Origin: Geosiphon pyriformis
Lineage: Eukaryota; Glomeromycota; Glomeromycetes; Archaeosporales; Geosiphonaceae
Direction of reading: 5' to 3'
Length of the DNA: 64,000 nt
Assembly: GCA_016748015.1 (NCBI GenBank)
Contig: JAAOMT010000029.1
Location: forward strand, 236,896-300,895
Of the stretch, positions 25,556 through 36,700 are shown piece by piece. Positions within the stretch are counted from its first letter, which is position 1, and each line of letters begins with the position of its first letter. The position numbers and the translations under genes were made by a program. The notes under the pieces were generated by a model. It was not told where the DNA came from and searched no databases. It worked only from the letters and a program-made list of their open reading frames with translations.

Positions 25556-26540
25556 CTAGACATCTTTCAGCTGGATCAATAGAACAAAGCAATCAGCATT
25601 CTGTTGCTCAGTGTCATGAGATATTCTTTTACAATGAAGGTTATACTTATCCAGAAGATATTGAATGCTTCTCTTGGAACTTATTGAAAAGAATATGTTA
25701 GCATCCATCAATTAAATGTTCCAGAAAGTGATTTAAGATTGCACATAGCTACCTTCTTTCTTGATAAGACGTCAAGAATTTAGCACCTCGTGAATGGTGC
25801 GTTAAAATGAACGCTACCGTCGAAATAATGTCTTCGAAATCTAAGAATTAATAGGTTTCGTTGGATTGGATCGGGAATTTGGTGAACAAATCAAGGTCCA
25901 ATTACTCACCTTTAGGGTCGTAAAATGTATCACTTCCAAGGATCCAATCAATTTGAAGTCCCTCATCCTCTATCTTGTTCAATAATCCAAGAAGACCATC
26001 CATTTCGAATTCACCCCACATCAATCCCCATATCCAAAGTCTTTGATCATTGCTATCTCCATCTTCCGATATATTAATAGCATTTAATCTTGCTCCTTCA
26101 CGTATATTCTCCAGTATCTGGGGAACGTCCCCTCTATCTGTGAGAATCACGTGGGTATTTGATGAAAGGGATGCACAAAGAAGTCCAGGAAGCGATGTGC
26201 CTGCTCCAAGCTAATAAAATCAGTTGGAAAATCTAGGTTTTTATTTGACTGTCCTGATGTTGGATTTTGATAAGGAATTATTGATATTTCAAGAACTCAC
26301 TTCTAGAATAGTCTTACCCTGAAATAATTTACGCTCTTCCCATATATAATTGGAAAGTACAATAGCTGATGGCCATACATAGCATCCGTAGGACGGATCT
26401 AAAAGCTAATGCGAGAGATGGTTAAATATAGAATTTCCTAGCAAAAAGATTTTTCATAATACCTCCGTAATAATTACGGTTCGTTCATCATTTTCATCTT
26501 CAAAATGGAACTCTTTTGTGTTAAGTTGCCTTGAATCCAT
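25556..26540 (-). CDS. METTL23-like protein methyltransferase
   Basis: Five minus-strand exons, 26540-26463, 26405-26301, 26210-25910, 25840-25753 and 25679-25556, join in phase to 231 residues. It is a seven-beta-strand SAM-dependent methyltransferase of the Methyltransf_16 group, closest in pattern to METTL23: YGCYVWPSAIVLSNYIWEE, then the SAM motif TILELGAGTSLPGL, VILTDRGDVPQIL, WIWGLMWGEF, IDWILGSDTFYDP and DFEDIISTVAF...FLTSYQER. Relatives methylate protein Arg or Lys residues; the target here is unknown. Human METTL23 is of similar size (about 190 residues). The start Met at 26540 is the first in frame after an upstream stop and lies 282 bases from the divergent F-box gene, so they may share a promoter region. 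Exon 5 (after CAATAAG) is the least certain. Confidence 0.85.
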
Positions 26541-26822
26541 TCCTGAATTAGCTGTGCCCAAGAAGCTTAATTGAAAATCATTGTCCCCTGCCAAGGATAA
26601 AAGGATAATATTTCCGAATTCGAATAATCCTTTATGCGCTGCAATGATAATCCTTCATTTACACAAATCAAATTGTGGGAAAATTGATACTACCCCTTGG
26701 TCAGCTAATTGAAAATGGCGTAACAATTTGAGTATAAAATTTATTTATAATGGTCAGTGCATTTCCAACAACTGTGAAAATTTATTTATTTCAAAATCGA
26801 CAACCTATCGTGATAGAAAAAA

Positions 26823-28478
26823 ATGGAAAATAAAGGAATCTCAATAATTGATGCGCGAGAACCTGATAAAATGAAGGGGGAATTTTCAAAGTATATTCCA
26901 TCCGAAATCTTTAGAGGAATTTTTAAATTGATTGACGACGTTCCCACATTATTTTCATGCCTATTCGTAAATCATCAATGGTGTCATGAGATTATTCAGA
27001 TTTTTTGGTTATCACCCTTTAACAAAAGTCCATCGCCAGAAATCATAAAATTTTATGCAGCCTCACTTTCCGAACTCTCTCAAAAAGCTCTATTAGACGA
27101 GGAATTTTTCCCACTGTTCGACATTAAAAAAACTACTTTTGTATATCCTTCCTTCCTCCGAAATCTACACTTTGGGGCTGTACAGTCGTCAATCATTGCC
27201 CTCCTATTCCCCAACAAAATTATGTTGACAAAGGACCAAAGAATTAAAGTTTCAATCGCTTTGCGTGAAATTATTAGTCTGATTTTTCAAACTTCCGAGG
27301 CGCTGAACGAATTAATTTTTGAGGTCTTCGCAGCACAAGTAGGAGAATTTCCTGAGGAAAATTTATTATTTACAGAATTTCCAGGATCACAAAATGCTTT
27401 AGAGCCTATCAAGAAATTTCACTTCCGAGGAGATTATTATAATCCTAATTTCTGGCCATCATTAACAAGAAGATGCCAGCAAATTACTCATTTCGGTTTT
27501 GACAAAGCCTCCATGTCAGTACATGAAGATGAACAAGAAGACATTGCTAATTTTATCAGGGCTCAGAAACGACTCTCACATCTTCAACTTTACAATTGTG
27601 ACAAACTACTTAGCACTATGATAGCTGCCCTGTCATCTTGCTCCCGTTCACTTAGGACTCTGAGCTTTAACAAAATGGATTTTACATCAATGGATGCAGA
27701 AGGCATAAAAGGGTTAAAATCTTGTGTCAACCTAGAAGCCTTAGATCTGGATTATTGTAGTAATTGTGATACTGCTGCTCTGGTTGAGGCCGCTGAATCA
27801 TTTCATCAACTTCGATATTTCTCTTATCTATCCACTCGAAGAACAATTCCAGTAGAATTAGTGAAAACAATTTTAATAGCGAGCAATAATCATCTCGAGT
27901 TTTTTTCATTGAATCCGTTATCCTGGACAACGTTTCTTGACCCTTTAATTAGTGAAACTTTTCATACCAACACCCAGAGTGTCAAGTTCTTGGAATTACC
28001 AAGATTAAGTTATGAACAAGTGTCTCAAATTCTCACTGCGTGTCCAAATTTGAAAGACTTCATATTTTCAGCAACGTTGGACTTCCCTTGTTTGGAGACT
28101 ATTGAAAAAGCCGCACCAGAAAGTCTTCAACATCTGCGTATCAATATTAATGGAGTTCAAAGATTTACTTTACCTGCTTTGCGATCATTTTTCAAAAGTG
28201 GAAGAATTAATCTGAAATCTTTTCATATTGGTGCACCTTTTAATGAACGAACTCGAGATTGTGTAAAAGAACATGGCATTGCTGATGTTTATCCTATGAA
28301 AAGGATTGAATGTAAGTGAAGTTTTACAAATAATTTTATGACTTTCATAAAATGGGGATTTTAAACAAATCTTTTTGATATTTGGGTCTTTTTAGATTAC
28401 CGTAGAAATTACATTCCAGATTTCGGTATCAAAGATTTGAGATATACGCGGATTCCTGATGAATTTTTTGGGAGATAA
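26823..28478 (+). CDS. F-box/leucine-rich-repeat-like protein
   Basis: Exons 26823-28311 and 28396-28478 give 523 residues. The N-terminal YIPSEIFRGIFKLID, followed by LFSCLFVNHQWCHEIIQIFW (about residues 24-60), has the shape of a fungal F-box, the Skp1-binding part of SCF ubiquitin ligases. The rest contains degenerate leucine-rich repeat strands such as LEALDLDYCSNCDTAALVEA and LRTLSFNKMDF, expected to bind a substrate. F-box/LRR proteins of this style are much expanded in arbuscular-mycorrhizal fungi, from general knowledge. The substrate cannot be inferred. The last exon adds a short tail ending DEFFGR; without it, reading into the intron would stop one codon after the donor, at 28317. 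Confidence 0.85.
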
Positions 28479-31400
28479 TATTGACAAATGTCTTTAAATT
28501 TGGAACCACACATTCTTATTGTTAAAATATTAAAGGTTATTTTCTTTTATCAAGCCGCCTTTCCAGCTAAGCATTAAAGAAATTTTTATTGTTTCATTTA
28601 TCGACTTTTAAAAGTTATCAGTGACAAAGTTATTAAAAATCATAAATTCAAATAAAATATATATTATGAGCTTCTCTTCTACTTTATTTATTTTTTGTTT
28701 GATATTTTATATGAAAAAAAAAACTCGCAATTTAAATAAGTTTTAATATGAAAAAATTATTAGTTAATATATAGTTAAAAGAATTTATGAGGCTATTTCT
28801 TGCATTTTAAAAGATCCAAAAAGCATAAAATTGGTAAAAAAACAAATAATCACTTTTTATAAATGATAATAATTATTATAAATTAAAAAGATTAAAAATA
28901 AAAGTAAAGAAAAATGAATTAGTTAACTTATATTAATACAATGTATTGTAATAGAATATATATTAAAAAAAAAATCATTTTCAAATTTTTAGAAAAATTA
29001 TTTGTAATTCAGATTTAAAAATAATAAAAATAATATACAATAATAAAATAAAATAAAATTTTACAGAATACATTAAATAATTAATTGAATTAATAAAAAA
29101 AAATTATTTGAATTAGTAATAAAAATAATAGATTTTTTATTATATATATTAATTCTAAGTTATTAAATAAAATATTAAGATTACATTTTGTCAAAGCAAT
29201 AAAAAAAAATTTTTTTTTTTAATTATTATAATTATTGTTAAAATTAGAATAATTAGTAGTAGAACTACACTTTGCTAAATCGAAAAAAAAAAATTTTAAA
29301 ATTTAAATAATTTTTTATAATAATTTTTTAAATATTTTCTATAATTAAATTTGTCATTTTTTAAATTTAATCATTATTAATATTTTATCTTAAATATTTT
29401 CTTTTATATAAGTTTTTTTTTTTTTGCAAATGTGAGAATTTCTTACTTATAATTTTTATTATATAAAACAATGGTTACATGTAATAATTGAAACGACGAT
29501 AACAATGACAACGACAATAACCACAATAATACCAATAATTAAGAAAACGATTCTGTTCATTCAAAAATCTTACATTTTAATTGTTGCTCTGTGAACTGAA
29601 AATTCAGTTCAACTTTTTGTCGAATGTCAGTTAGAAAGAATGAAAAATTATATCTAAATGTTTGTTATTTTAAAAAAAAAAATTTAATAATTTCCTTTCA
29701 TTTTACACTATCGAAAAAAAAGTTTTTAAAATAAGTCTCATAACTAAAACTTTTGGGGAGATTTTTTTTGACATCAACTTTTAATAATAATTAATCAAGG
29801 ATTCCAAAAAAGACTTTTGGTAATTTAATTGTATTTTAAGGTTTTACTTATTATTGTACTAGAATTTTTATTTGGAAACTACAAAAAAATAAAAATGAAA
29901 ATTGGGAAGATAATTTTCAGTTCAATGAGTTTAAAGCTTTTTGTCTCTAATACTGCAGGAAAAATAATTTGCTTTTTTTTTAAAATCAAAACTCTATTCA
30001 ATTATAATACTTTATAATTTGTAAAAAAAAAATTGAGCTTTTAAAGTCCTATTAGGTTTTACTCTTCTCTTATTCAAAAATGTTGGTAAATAGGAGTAAC
30101 ATTTTTTAAGTTCAAGTTTTGAATCCTTGATTAAATCTTGTCAATATGAAAATCTTCATAATTTATCGTTTTATACCAATTAAAGAAGTGAAGAAAATGT
30201 CATCAAGATTTCTTCCCTTCTATTTTTAAAATTTTCATTTCTTACTGTAACACTTTTAACTTATGAATTAGTTAGAAAATTATTTACCAAGAATCAACTT
30301 AGGAGTGCAAGAGAGAATCAAATTGTACCCCTAAAGATATATTCAAAATATTCAATGAAATTTTTTAGGAAAAGAAATAAAAATTTAGCTAGTCATTGGT
30401 TTGAGTATAATAAACTCCGGTATTGCTCATTCCTTAAAAGCATTTGATCACAAATTATCAGGCGATAAATCACAAAAAAGATTCCGAACCAATTATTTTA
30501 GCTTTATGTTCTGATCCTTTAATTCATAAAGATCTTCAATTAAAAGGGTCATGTGCTCAATGAGTTTATGTTGGGCTCCAGAAAACCACGAATTCCCAAT
30601 CATTAGGATATCTTTATGTGTACAATAAAGGTTAGAATCTGCATACTGTGCCATAAAGAATAAGTTACTGACATATGTTGACAGGTTCTTCAATTTCTCA
30701 AAATTAAAAACTCTGTGTCAAACCTGATGAAAATCAAATCAAAAATCGATATTTCCCATGTTTCGCCATATGATATAAAAAAACTTTAGAAAATGAGAAA
30801 AATATTCATAGAATAAAAATTTTATTCATGTACCTTATACATATAATGATTTTAACCCGAATGAACTATAAGACTTGGTCACAGTATTAATTTTCTCCTT
30901 TTGGTCAGGGAGTCCAAATTTTTTAAGGAATCTTATTATCGCGAGTGAAAACTATAAGTCTAGAATTTAATTTTCTTCTTACTCACTTAAACTTTTCAAC
31001 ATACTTTAAGCTGATTCAGATTTCAGAAAAGTGGCTGAATTCAATAAATTCAAAAACAGCATCATTTACTGATTTTACTTTTTACGAACCTGAAATGGCG
31101 ATTGAAAACCTGATTACAGTAAAAAAAAATGAGGGAATTTAAAAGCCGAATAATGAGGGGTAAAATTGACATCATTTGATTTTAACCCGTTATCTAAAAA
31201 TATATCTCATTTTAAAACTTTTTTTTGGTTAGAGATTAATGCAAATTTCTTTACGAAATGAGGGATTTTCTCGTAATAAATTTTCAAAATTCATTTTGAA
31301 ATAGTTTATAAATATGGAAAGTTTTTTGCTCAAAAAAAAAACCCCCCCCCCCAATTCTAACAATTTAATTCTTAACAAGTCAATTCTTGACAAAAAATAT

Positions 31401-31483
31401 TTAAAACTTCTCTCAAAGAAAAGTCTTGAACCAAATCTATCAATTCAACACCCGAATTTCTTCATTTAAAAAATTTTCTAAAA
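28479..31483. other. 3-kb AT-rich spacer
   Basis: From 28650 to 29450 the sequence is almost wholly A and T with no long frame. A 66-codon minus-strand frame (30493-30693) and a 65-codon plus frame (30945-31142) have fairly ordinary composition but no recognised motif and no splice partner. A C homopolymer of about 12 sits near 31342-31353, upstream of the secreted repeat gene. Confidence 0.4.
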
Positions 31484-32017
31484 ATGTTTTCAAAAGTATC
31501 AATTTCTTTCGCTCTTCTCTTTTTAATTGTCGTTATCGTTTCATTATCAATGGTCTCGGCAGTACCACTTCCATATGAAAAAAGAGGTTACATTCTCAAT
31601 GGTGTCGATATATCTACATGTCCTCAAGATCGTTTCAACATTGGGTGTGGTAACAAAGGATACGGAAACATTGGGAATAATAATATCGGAGATCAAAATA
31701 TTGGAGATCAGAATAGTGGTAACCAGAATATTGGGGATAAAAATGGTGTAAAAGATAAGGTCGCTTATAACGGAAATCAAAATATTGGAAATGAGAATGG
31801 TGTGTCTAATATAGGTAAAAATAACGGGAACCAAAATATTGGAAATAAGAATGGGGTATCTAATATAGGTAAAGATAACGGGAACCAAAATGTTGGAACT
31901 GGTAACGGGTCTTATAATAATGGATCTTATAACGGAAATCGAAATGTCGGTGGAAAAAACGGGAAAGGTAATGGTTCCCACCGCGCTAGACCGCATAAGT
32001 CGCATTCAAGTTCATAA
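31484..32017 (+). CDS. small secreted NxGxx-repeat protein, copy A
   Basis: Single exon, 177 residues. A clear signal peptide (hydrophobic core at about 8-24, ending SMVSA) is followed by PLPYEKR, where Lys-Arg is a Kex2-type processing site at 33-34. A short conserved region with two Cys (STCPQDRFNIGCGNKGYG) comes next, then tandem five-residue repeats of the form N-(I/V/S)-G-(N/D)-(N/Q/K), for example NIGNNNIGDQNIGDQ, mixed with GVSNIGK blocks, and a basic His/Ser tail. The repeat has the same periodicity as the NxGxx pentapeptides of mycobacterial PPE-MPTR proteins; no homology is claimed. Probably exported, to the wall or the surroundings; an effector-like role is speculation. A near-identical copy faces it at 33290-33724. 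Confidence 0.85.
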   Translation: MFSKVSISFALLFLIVVIVSLSMVSAVPLPYEKRGYILNGVDISTCPQDRFNIGCGNKGYGNIGNNNIGDQNIGDQNSGNQNIGDKNGVKDKVAYNGNQNIGNENGVSNIGKNNGNQNIGNKNGVSNIGKDNGNQNVGTGNGSYNNGSYNGNRNVGGKNGKGNGSHRARPHKSHSSS

Positions 32018-33084
32018 AATGTTGAATTCAAAGACTCCACAGATTTAGAATGTAGAATTTTGGAGATCAATTATCATTGTCAATTTAAACAGAAAAACTT
32101 TTTAAATCATGTTCCATAGAATAGAAACTTTTAATGTAGACATCATCAAGAAAGTATATAAATAACTCATTTCATACTCAATTAAGTTTAAATAAAAAAC
32201 TTTTTCGAATAATTTAATTATCAACAATTAACTTTTAACATTCACCAAATAAAGATGCGAAAATCTCCATTGATACCCACTTAAGCTTGGATTTCCTAAA
32301 CTGATTTTGATCAAATTGTTCGATCATCAAATGATATCATAAATTGAAGTCTAGCTTTTTCAACAGCACATCTTTCTATGATGATTAATCCTATACCTGT
32401 TTTTCAATTTAAGCAATAATTCACAACCCCATATCGAGAAATGTAAATCATAAAGTGAACAAACAAATATTGGGGCTATTCATTTTCGAATTTCTTGAAA
32501 AGGTTGAAACAATGTGTTTTGAATTTAGATTGTTCAGGCTCACAACAAAAGAATAAGATTTTTCCCAAATTTGAAAACGAACATTATAGCCAAATCATAT
32601 CACAAATTTATTAATCTTCGAGTTTGAAAAATTTGGATATAAAAGATTATTTTATATGGTCATTAAATTTAAAAGAAACAAAATTCTTTTTTTGTTTAAA
32701 TTAAAATGAAACAACACAAACCCCCATAATTATAAAGGAAGCTGGCTTATAAGATCAAAACCAAATTAAAAAAGTCTTCAAGACAAAATATTGTTGAAGT
32801 TAAAAAGTATGAATCTTTTAAAAACATATTTGGAATAGCAAAACGAAACTTCAAATTAAAACACAATATCCCCAAATTTGATATTTAAGTCGTGAGCTTG
32901 AAACAAAAAATTTTAAAGAGACTCAAAAATATTCACAGCAGATTAAAGTTTTAAAATTAAAGAAATTTTAAATTTTTTTTGAATACAAGCCAAATTTATA
33001 ATCAAAAATTTTAGTTCATCCAAAATTTTCTCGTAAATTCTAAAGGATTTATTTACCAGTTGATAAAAATAAATAAATAAATAA

Positions 33085-33122
<38 letters not shown>

Positions 33123-33289
33123 TACATAAAAATGAATCATTCTATGTGAATGTCTTTGATTTGATGCCTAATAAATATTGTAATTATGACAAGATTAATT
33201 AACTCGATTTTATGAATAAATATGCTGTTTGAATGTATTTTCTAAAATTTAAAGATCCTAATATAACTTTTTGAATTCTATCCTTTAGT
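32018..33289. other. spacer between the two facing repeat-protein genes
   Basis: No gene seen. Contains an AAAT run and a TA run (separate entry). The two flanking genes converge on this stretch, so it holds both 3' flanks. Confidence 0.45.
33067..33116. repeat. (AAAT)n-(TA)n microsatellite
   Basis: About six AAAT units run into about twelve TA units. Confidence 0.93.
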
Positions 33290-33724
33290 CTAAGGTTGAG
33301 CATTAGATGTCCCGTTTTTGTTACCAACATTTCGATTTCCGTTATCAGATCCATTATTAAAAGACCCGTTACCATTACCAACATTTTGGTTTCCGTTATC
33401 TTTACCTATATTAGATACCCCATTATCATTTCCAACATTTTGATTTCCATTATGAGCATCACCATTTTTGCTCCCAACATTCTGATTACCCCTATTCTGA
33501 TCTCCAATATTTTGATCTCCGATATTATTATTCCCAATGTTTCCGTATCCTTTGTTACCACACCCAATGTTGAAGGGATCTTGAGGACATGTAGATATAT
33601 CGACACCATTGAGAATGTAACCTCTTTTTTCATATGAAAGTGGTACTGCCGAGACCATAGATAATGAAACGATAAAGACAATTAAAAAGAGAAGAGCGAA
33701 AGAAATTGATACTTTTGAAGACAT
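33290..33724 (-). CDS. small secreted NxGxx-repeat protein, copy B
   Basis: Single exon, 144 residues, start chosen at the Met that aligns with copy A (MSSKVSISFALL); the open frame extends 25 codons further up, but copy A does not share that part. Signal peptide, PLSYEKR Kex2-type site and the two-Cys block (STCPQDPFNIGCGNKGYG) match copy A with only four substitutions in the first 76 residues. The repeat region is shorter by about 30 residues, lacking one repeat block and the basic His/Ser tail, and ends TSNAQP. A stretch of about 20 bases just upstream of both start codons (TTTTCTAAAAATG) is also shared; beyond it the promoters differ. The pair is a tail-to-tail inverted duplication. Confidence 0.85.
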   Translation of the reverse strand: MSSKVSISFALLFLIVFIVSLSMVSAVPLSYEKRGYILNGVDISTCPQDPFNIGCGNKGYGNIGNNNIGDQNIGDQNRGNQNVGSKNGDAHNGNQNVGNDNGVSNIGKDNGNQNVGNGNGSFNNGSDNGNRNVGNKNGTSNAQP

Positions 33725-36700
33725 TTTTAGAAAATTTTTAAATAGTTTAAATTTTTGACGGGTGGATATTGGCGATTTCAATAAAGTATTTTTTGGCAAA
33801 AAAAGTCTGTTTTAATTTATCTTTTTTGGGAGTTGTCAAGATTGATTTTGATTTTTTTCTTTGAAAGCTGTTTTGAAGCTTGTTGTAATTGACCTGATGA
33901 AGAATATTTCTCTCTCATATTTATACAAAATTTGGAAGAAAATTTCTAAAGTTAACGTGTCCAGAAAGTTAAAATATGAAATAAACATTGCAAATGAGTC
34001 ATTCCTAAAAACAGATGATAAGAGTACATCTAAATTTCTATTTAAAGTTAAAGTAATTTTCTGTTTTTAGGTATCGAGTGTATCTGCTAGATTTAGAGAA
34101 AAAGCTACTTTTATATTGCATACTTGAACCCACTATTGCGCCACGTTCTAACCGTTTTTTCATAAAGAAATCCTCTTTTATATCTTTTGTTAAAAAAAGA
34201 AAATCAGTTAAAAAACTTTAATTAAAAATTAATTATACTAAAAAACTTATTAATTTTGTAGTGAAAATTTTCTTTTTAAATTTAACTAACTAGTCTTAGA
34301 AATAATAAAGAAAATTAATCTGAGGTTTTCACGGGCATCTATTAATTTTAATATTTCATTCTAAATGCTTTACTTTTTTCATATTTGAGATTAAAAATTT
34401 TTGATTTGAAAAACTTAAAACCTGTTTAAAAGCCATTCAATAATAAAGATGCAGGATCTTAATTTAATGGGAAAACCACTTGACCATATTGTTGTCGTTG
34501 TAATTCATTTTTTTGGCTAGGTGAATGCTTTGTGTACCCTAATATAATATAATACATTAACTAAAAACCATTTTCAAAATCATTTTAAATGATTAAAATA
34601 ATTTTTCCTTTGCCTCATTATTAAAATTCCCTTTATAATTGATTTTTTCAGGGGTACATTTTTGATCTTTGAAAAATCTATTTTAATCAATTTATATAAT
34701 AATGTCACACACAATTACCGGCTTCTCTAAATTGGTGATAAATGGATCAGGGGAAAGCCATATACAAAAATATAACAACATGTCTTGATTACCTGATTCT
34801 CTATTAAATTTTTCTTTATCAACAAGTTGAGACGAGGTCTAGAACTATTAATTCCAAATTAAGCTGAAATTATACCAAATACGCAAAACTAAACGCTTAT
34901 TCATAGTTTTCCCTGCTCTTTGGATAAGTGCTGGCCTTAAAACTTAAGGCATTCATTGAAAAAGAAATTATTATTTTTTTTAGTACATAACCTTTTAGAA
35001 TATGCGAAATTGTCAAACTTGAACAGATTACAACCCTGACTGAAACAGTCAAACTTTTATATGCCATTTGAGGGGCACTAGAAGCTCTTGTAAGAGAAAA
35101 TAATTTCGGCAGGAGATTTGGAGGTGAATTCAGATAGCCATGAGTTACCAGAAGTTAAACAGGATTAAAGTATTACATGACGAAATTTTTTCAATTATTT
35201 GCCAAGCTTTTCGTAAAATCTCAATCTCCTGTTCGTTGATTAAATTTAATCCCAAGAAAATAAATTAAAAAAAAAAAAAACAGAATTTTAATCTTTGAAA
35301 TCATTCAAAAAATATATGAGGAACTAAATAAAATTATTTAAATTAGCTAATATTCATCCGATTATTGTGAAAAATGAAATTCAAAAGATACGAGATTTGT
35401 CATCTAGTCGATTATACAAGGAAATAAAAAGGTAAAATTGAAAAATTACAAGCCCTCAGTTCAGGGGAACTTCTATGAAGGCAAAAATTTTGAAAATTTT
35501 TTTTAATAAGTTTACATATCCACTGGACAAAATCAGACAAAGTGTGGCTTGGCCATAAGAATGACGTTTACTGTTTACTTCCTATGGTTCTTTTACGTGT
35601 ATATTACTTTAAATGTTTAAAATAATTTTCTTTCTTGCGATACCAAAAGGAAATGGCTGACAAAGCTACCGAGCATTTGCACAACAAAAAGCACTTTGGT
35701 ACATCGTTTCTGAAAACAAGGATTATTGTACTCAAGATCAAGGTGGAAACCCTGAGTAGCTGGCTTAGTTCATATTGCCAGTGATAGAGAGATCTGTTTT
35801 TCCTTGGAGAATAGAATCCCTTTGTATTGTCACATTGAAATAAGGGAGTCCATTCTCATTATTGTTAGACTCCGGGCTGTTTTGTGGTATACATTTTGGT
35901 CTTCAGTTATGATGGAGTTTTAGCTTAAGAAGTTGCTTGGTTTATTCAACTTTACGTCAACACCACCCTTTTCTGATTTCTGTGAAACAACGCGTCACTT
36001 GGCGGATTTTTGGGTATCAAACACAATTGAACTTATCAAAGCCATTGATGAAACATAGGAAATACACACAATAATGGCTGATAAAACAATAATTTTAAAT
36101 TGCTTAAACTATTGAGAGTAACAAAAAAAATTCTTGGTTGTTTTATTAAAAAAAATCTTTTTTAATGTTTATTATTACTTAACAAAAATTATCAAATTAA
36201 TCAATACAAATTATAATTATAAATTAACCAATTATTAAATAAAATATTAAAATAATAGTAATTTATAAAATAATTAATATATATATATAATTGAAGCACA
36301 ATTACATGCAATTACTGAGAAATTGGCCTTTTAATCACAAATATCTATAATTTATAATATTTTAGAAAATTATTCAAAGACATTTTTTTTTTAAAAAAAA
36401 CAGTAATTTTAATAAAGATAATATTAATAGTTAAATATTATTACTAGTTATATTATTGGAAAAATTATTGTATTTATTGGCAATTAAAATTATTTATAAA
36501 TTGATTTTCAAATTACAAAAATATTAAAAAAAATATTAACAGAAACCTAATATTTTTAAATATTAATAATCTAGTGTTTATAAAAATATATATATATATA
36601 TATATATATTTTATATTAATATTAAAAAAATTATATAAATTAAAACTAGTCTAAAGCCATATTAATTCTACTAGTGTTTTTAATATGAATTAATTGTAAT

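Noticed and set aside
31547-32005. 152-codon minus-strand frame opposite the secreted repeat protein
   Set aside because: Antisense shadow of the Asn/Gly repeat; the same shadow occurs opposite the second copy (33296-33637).
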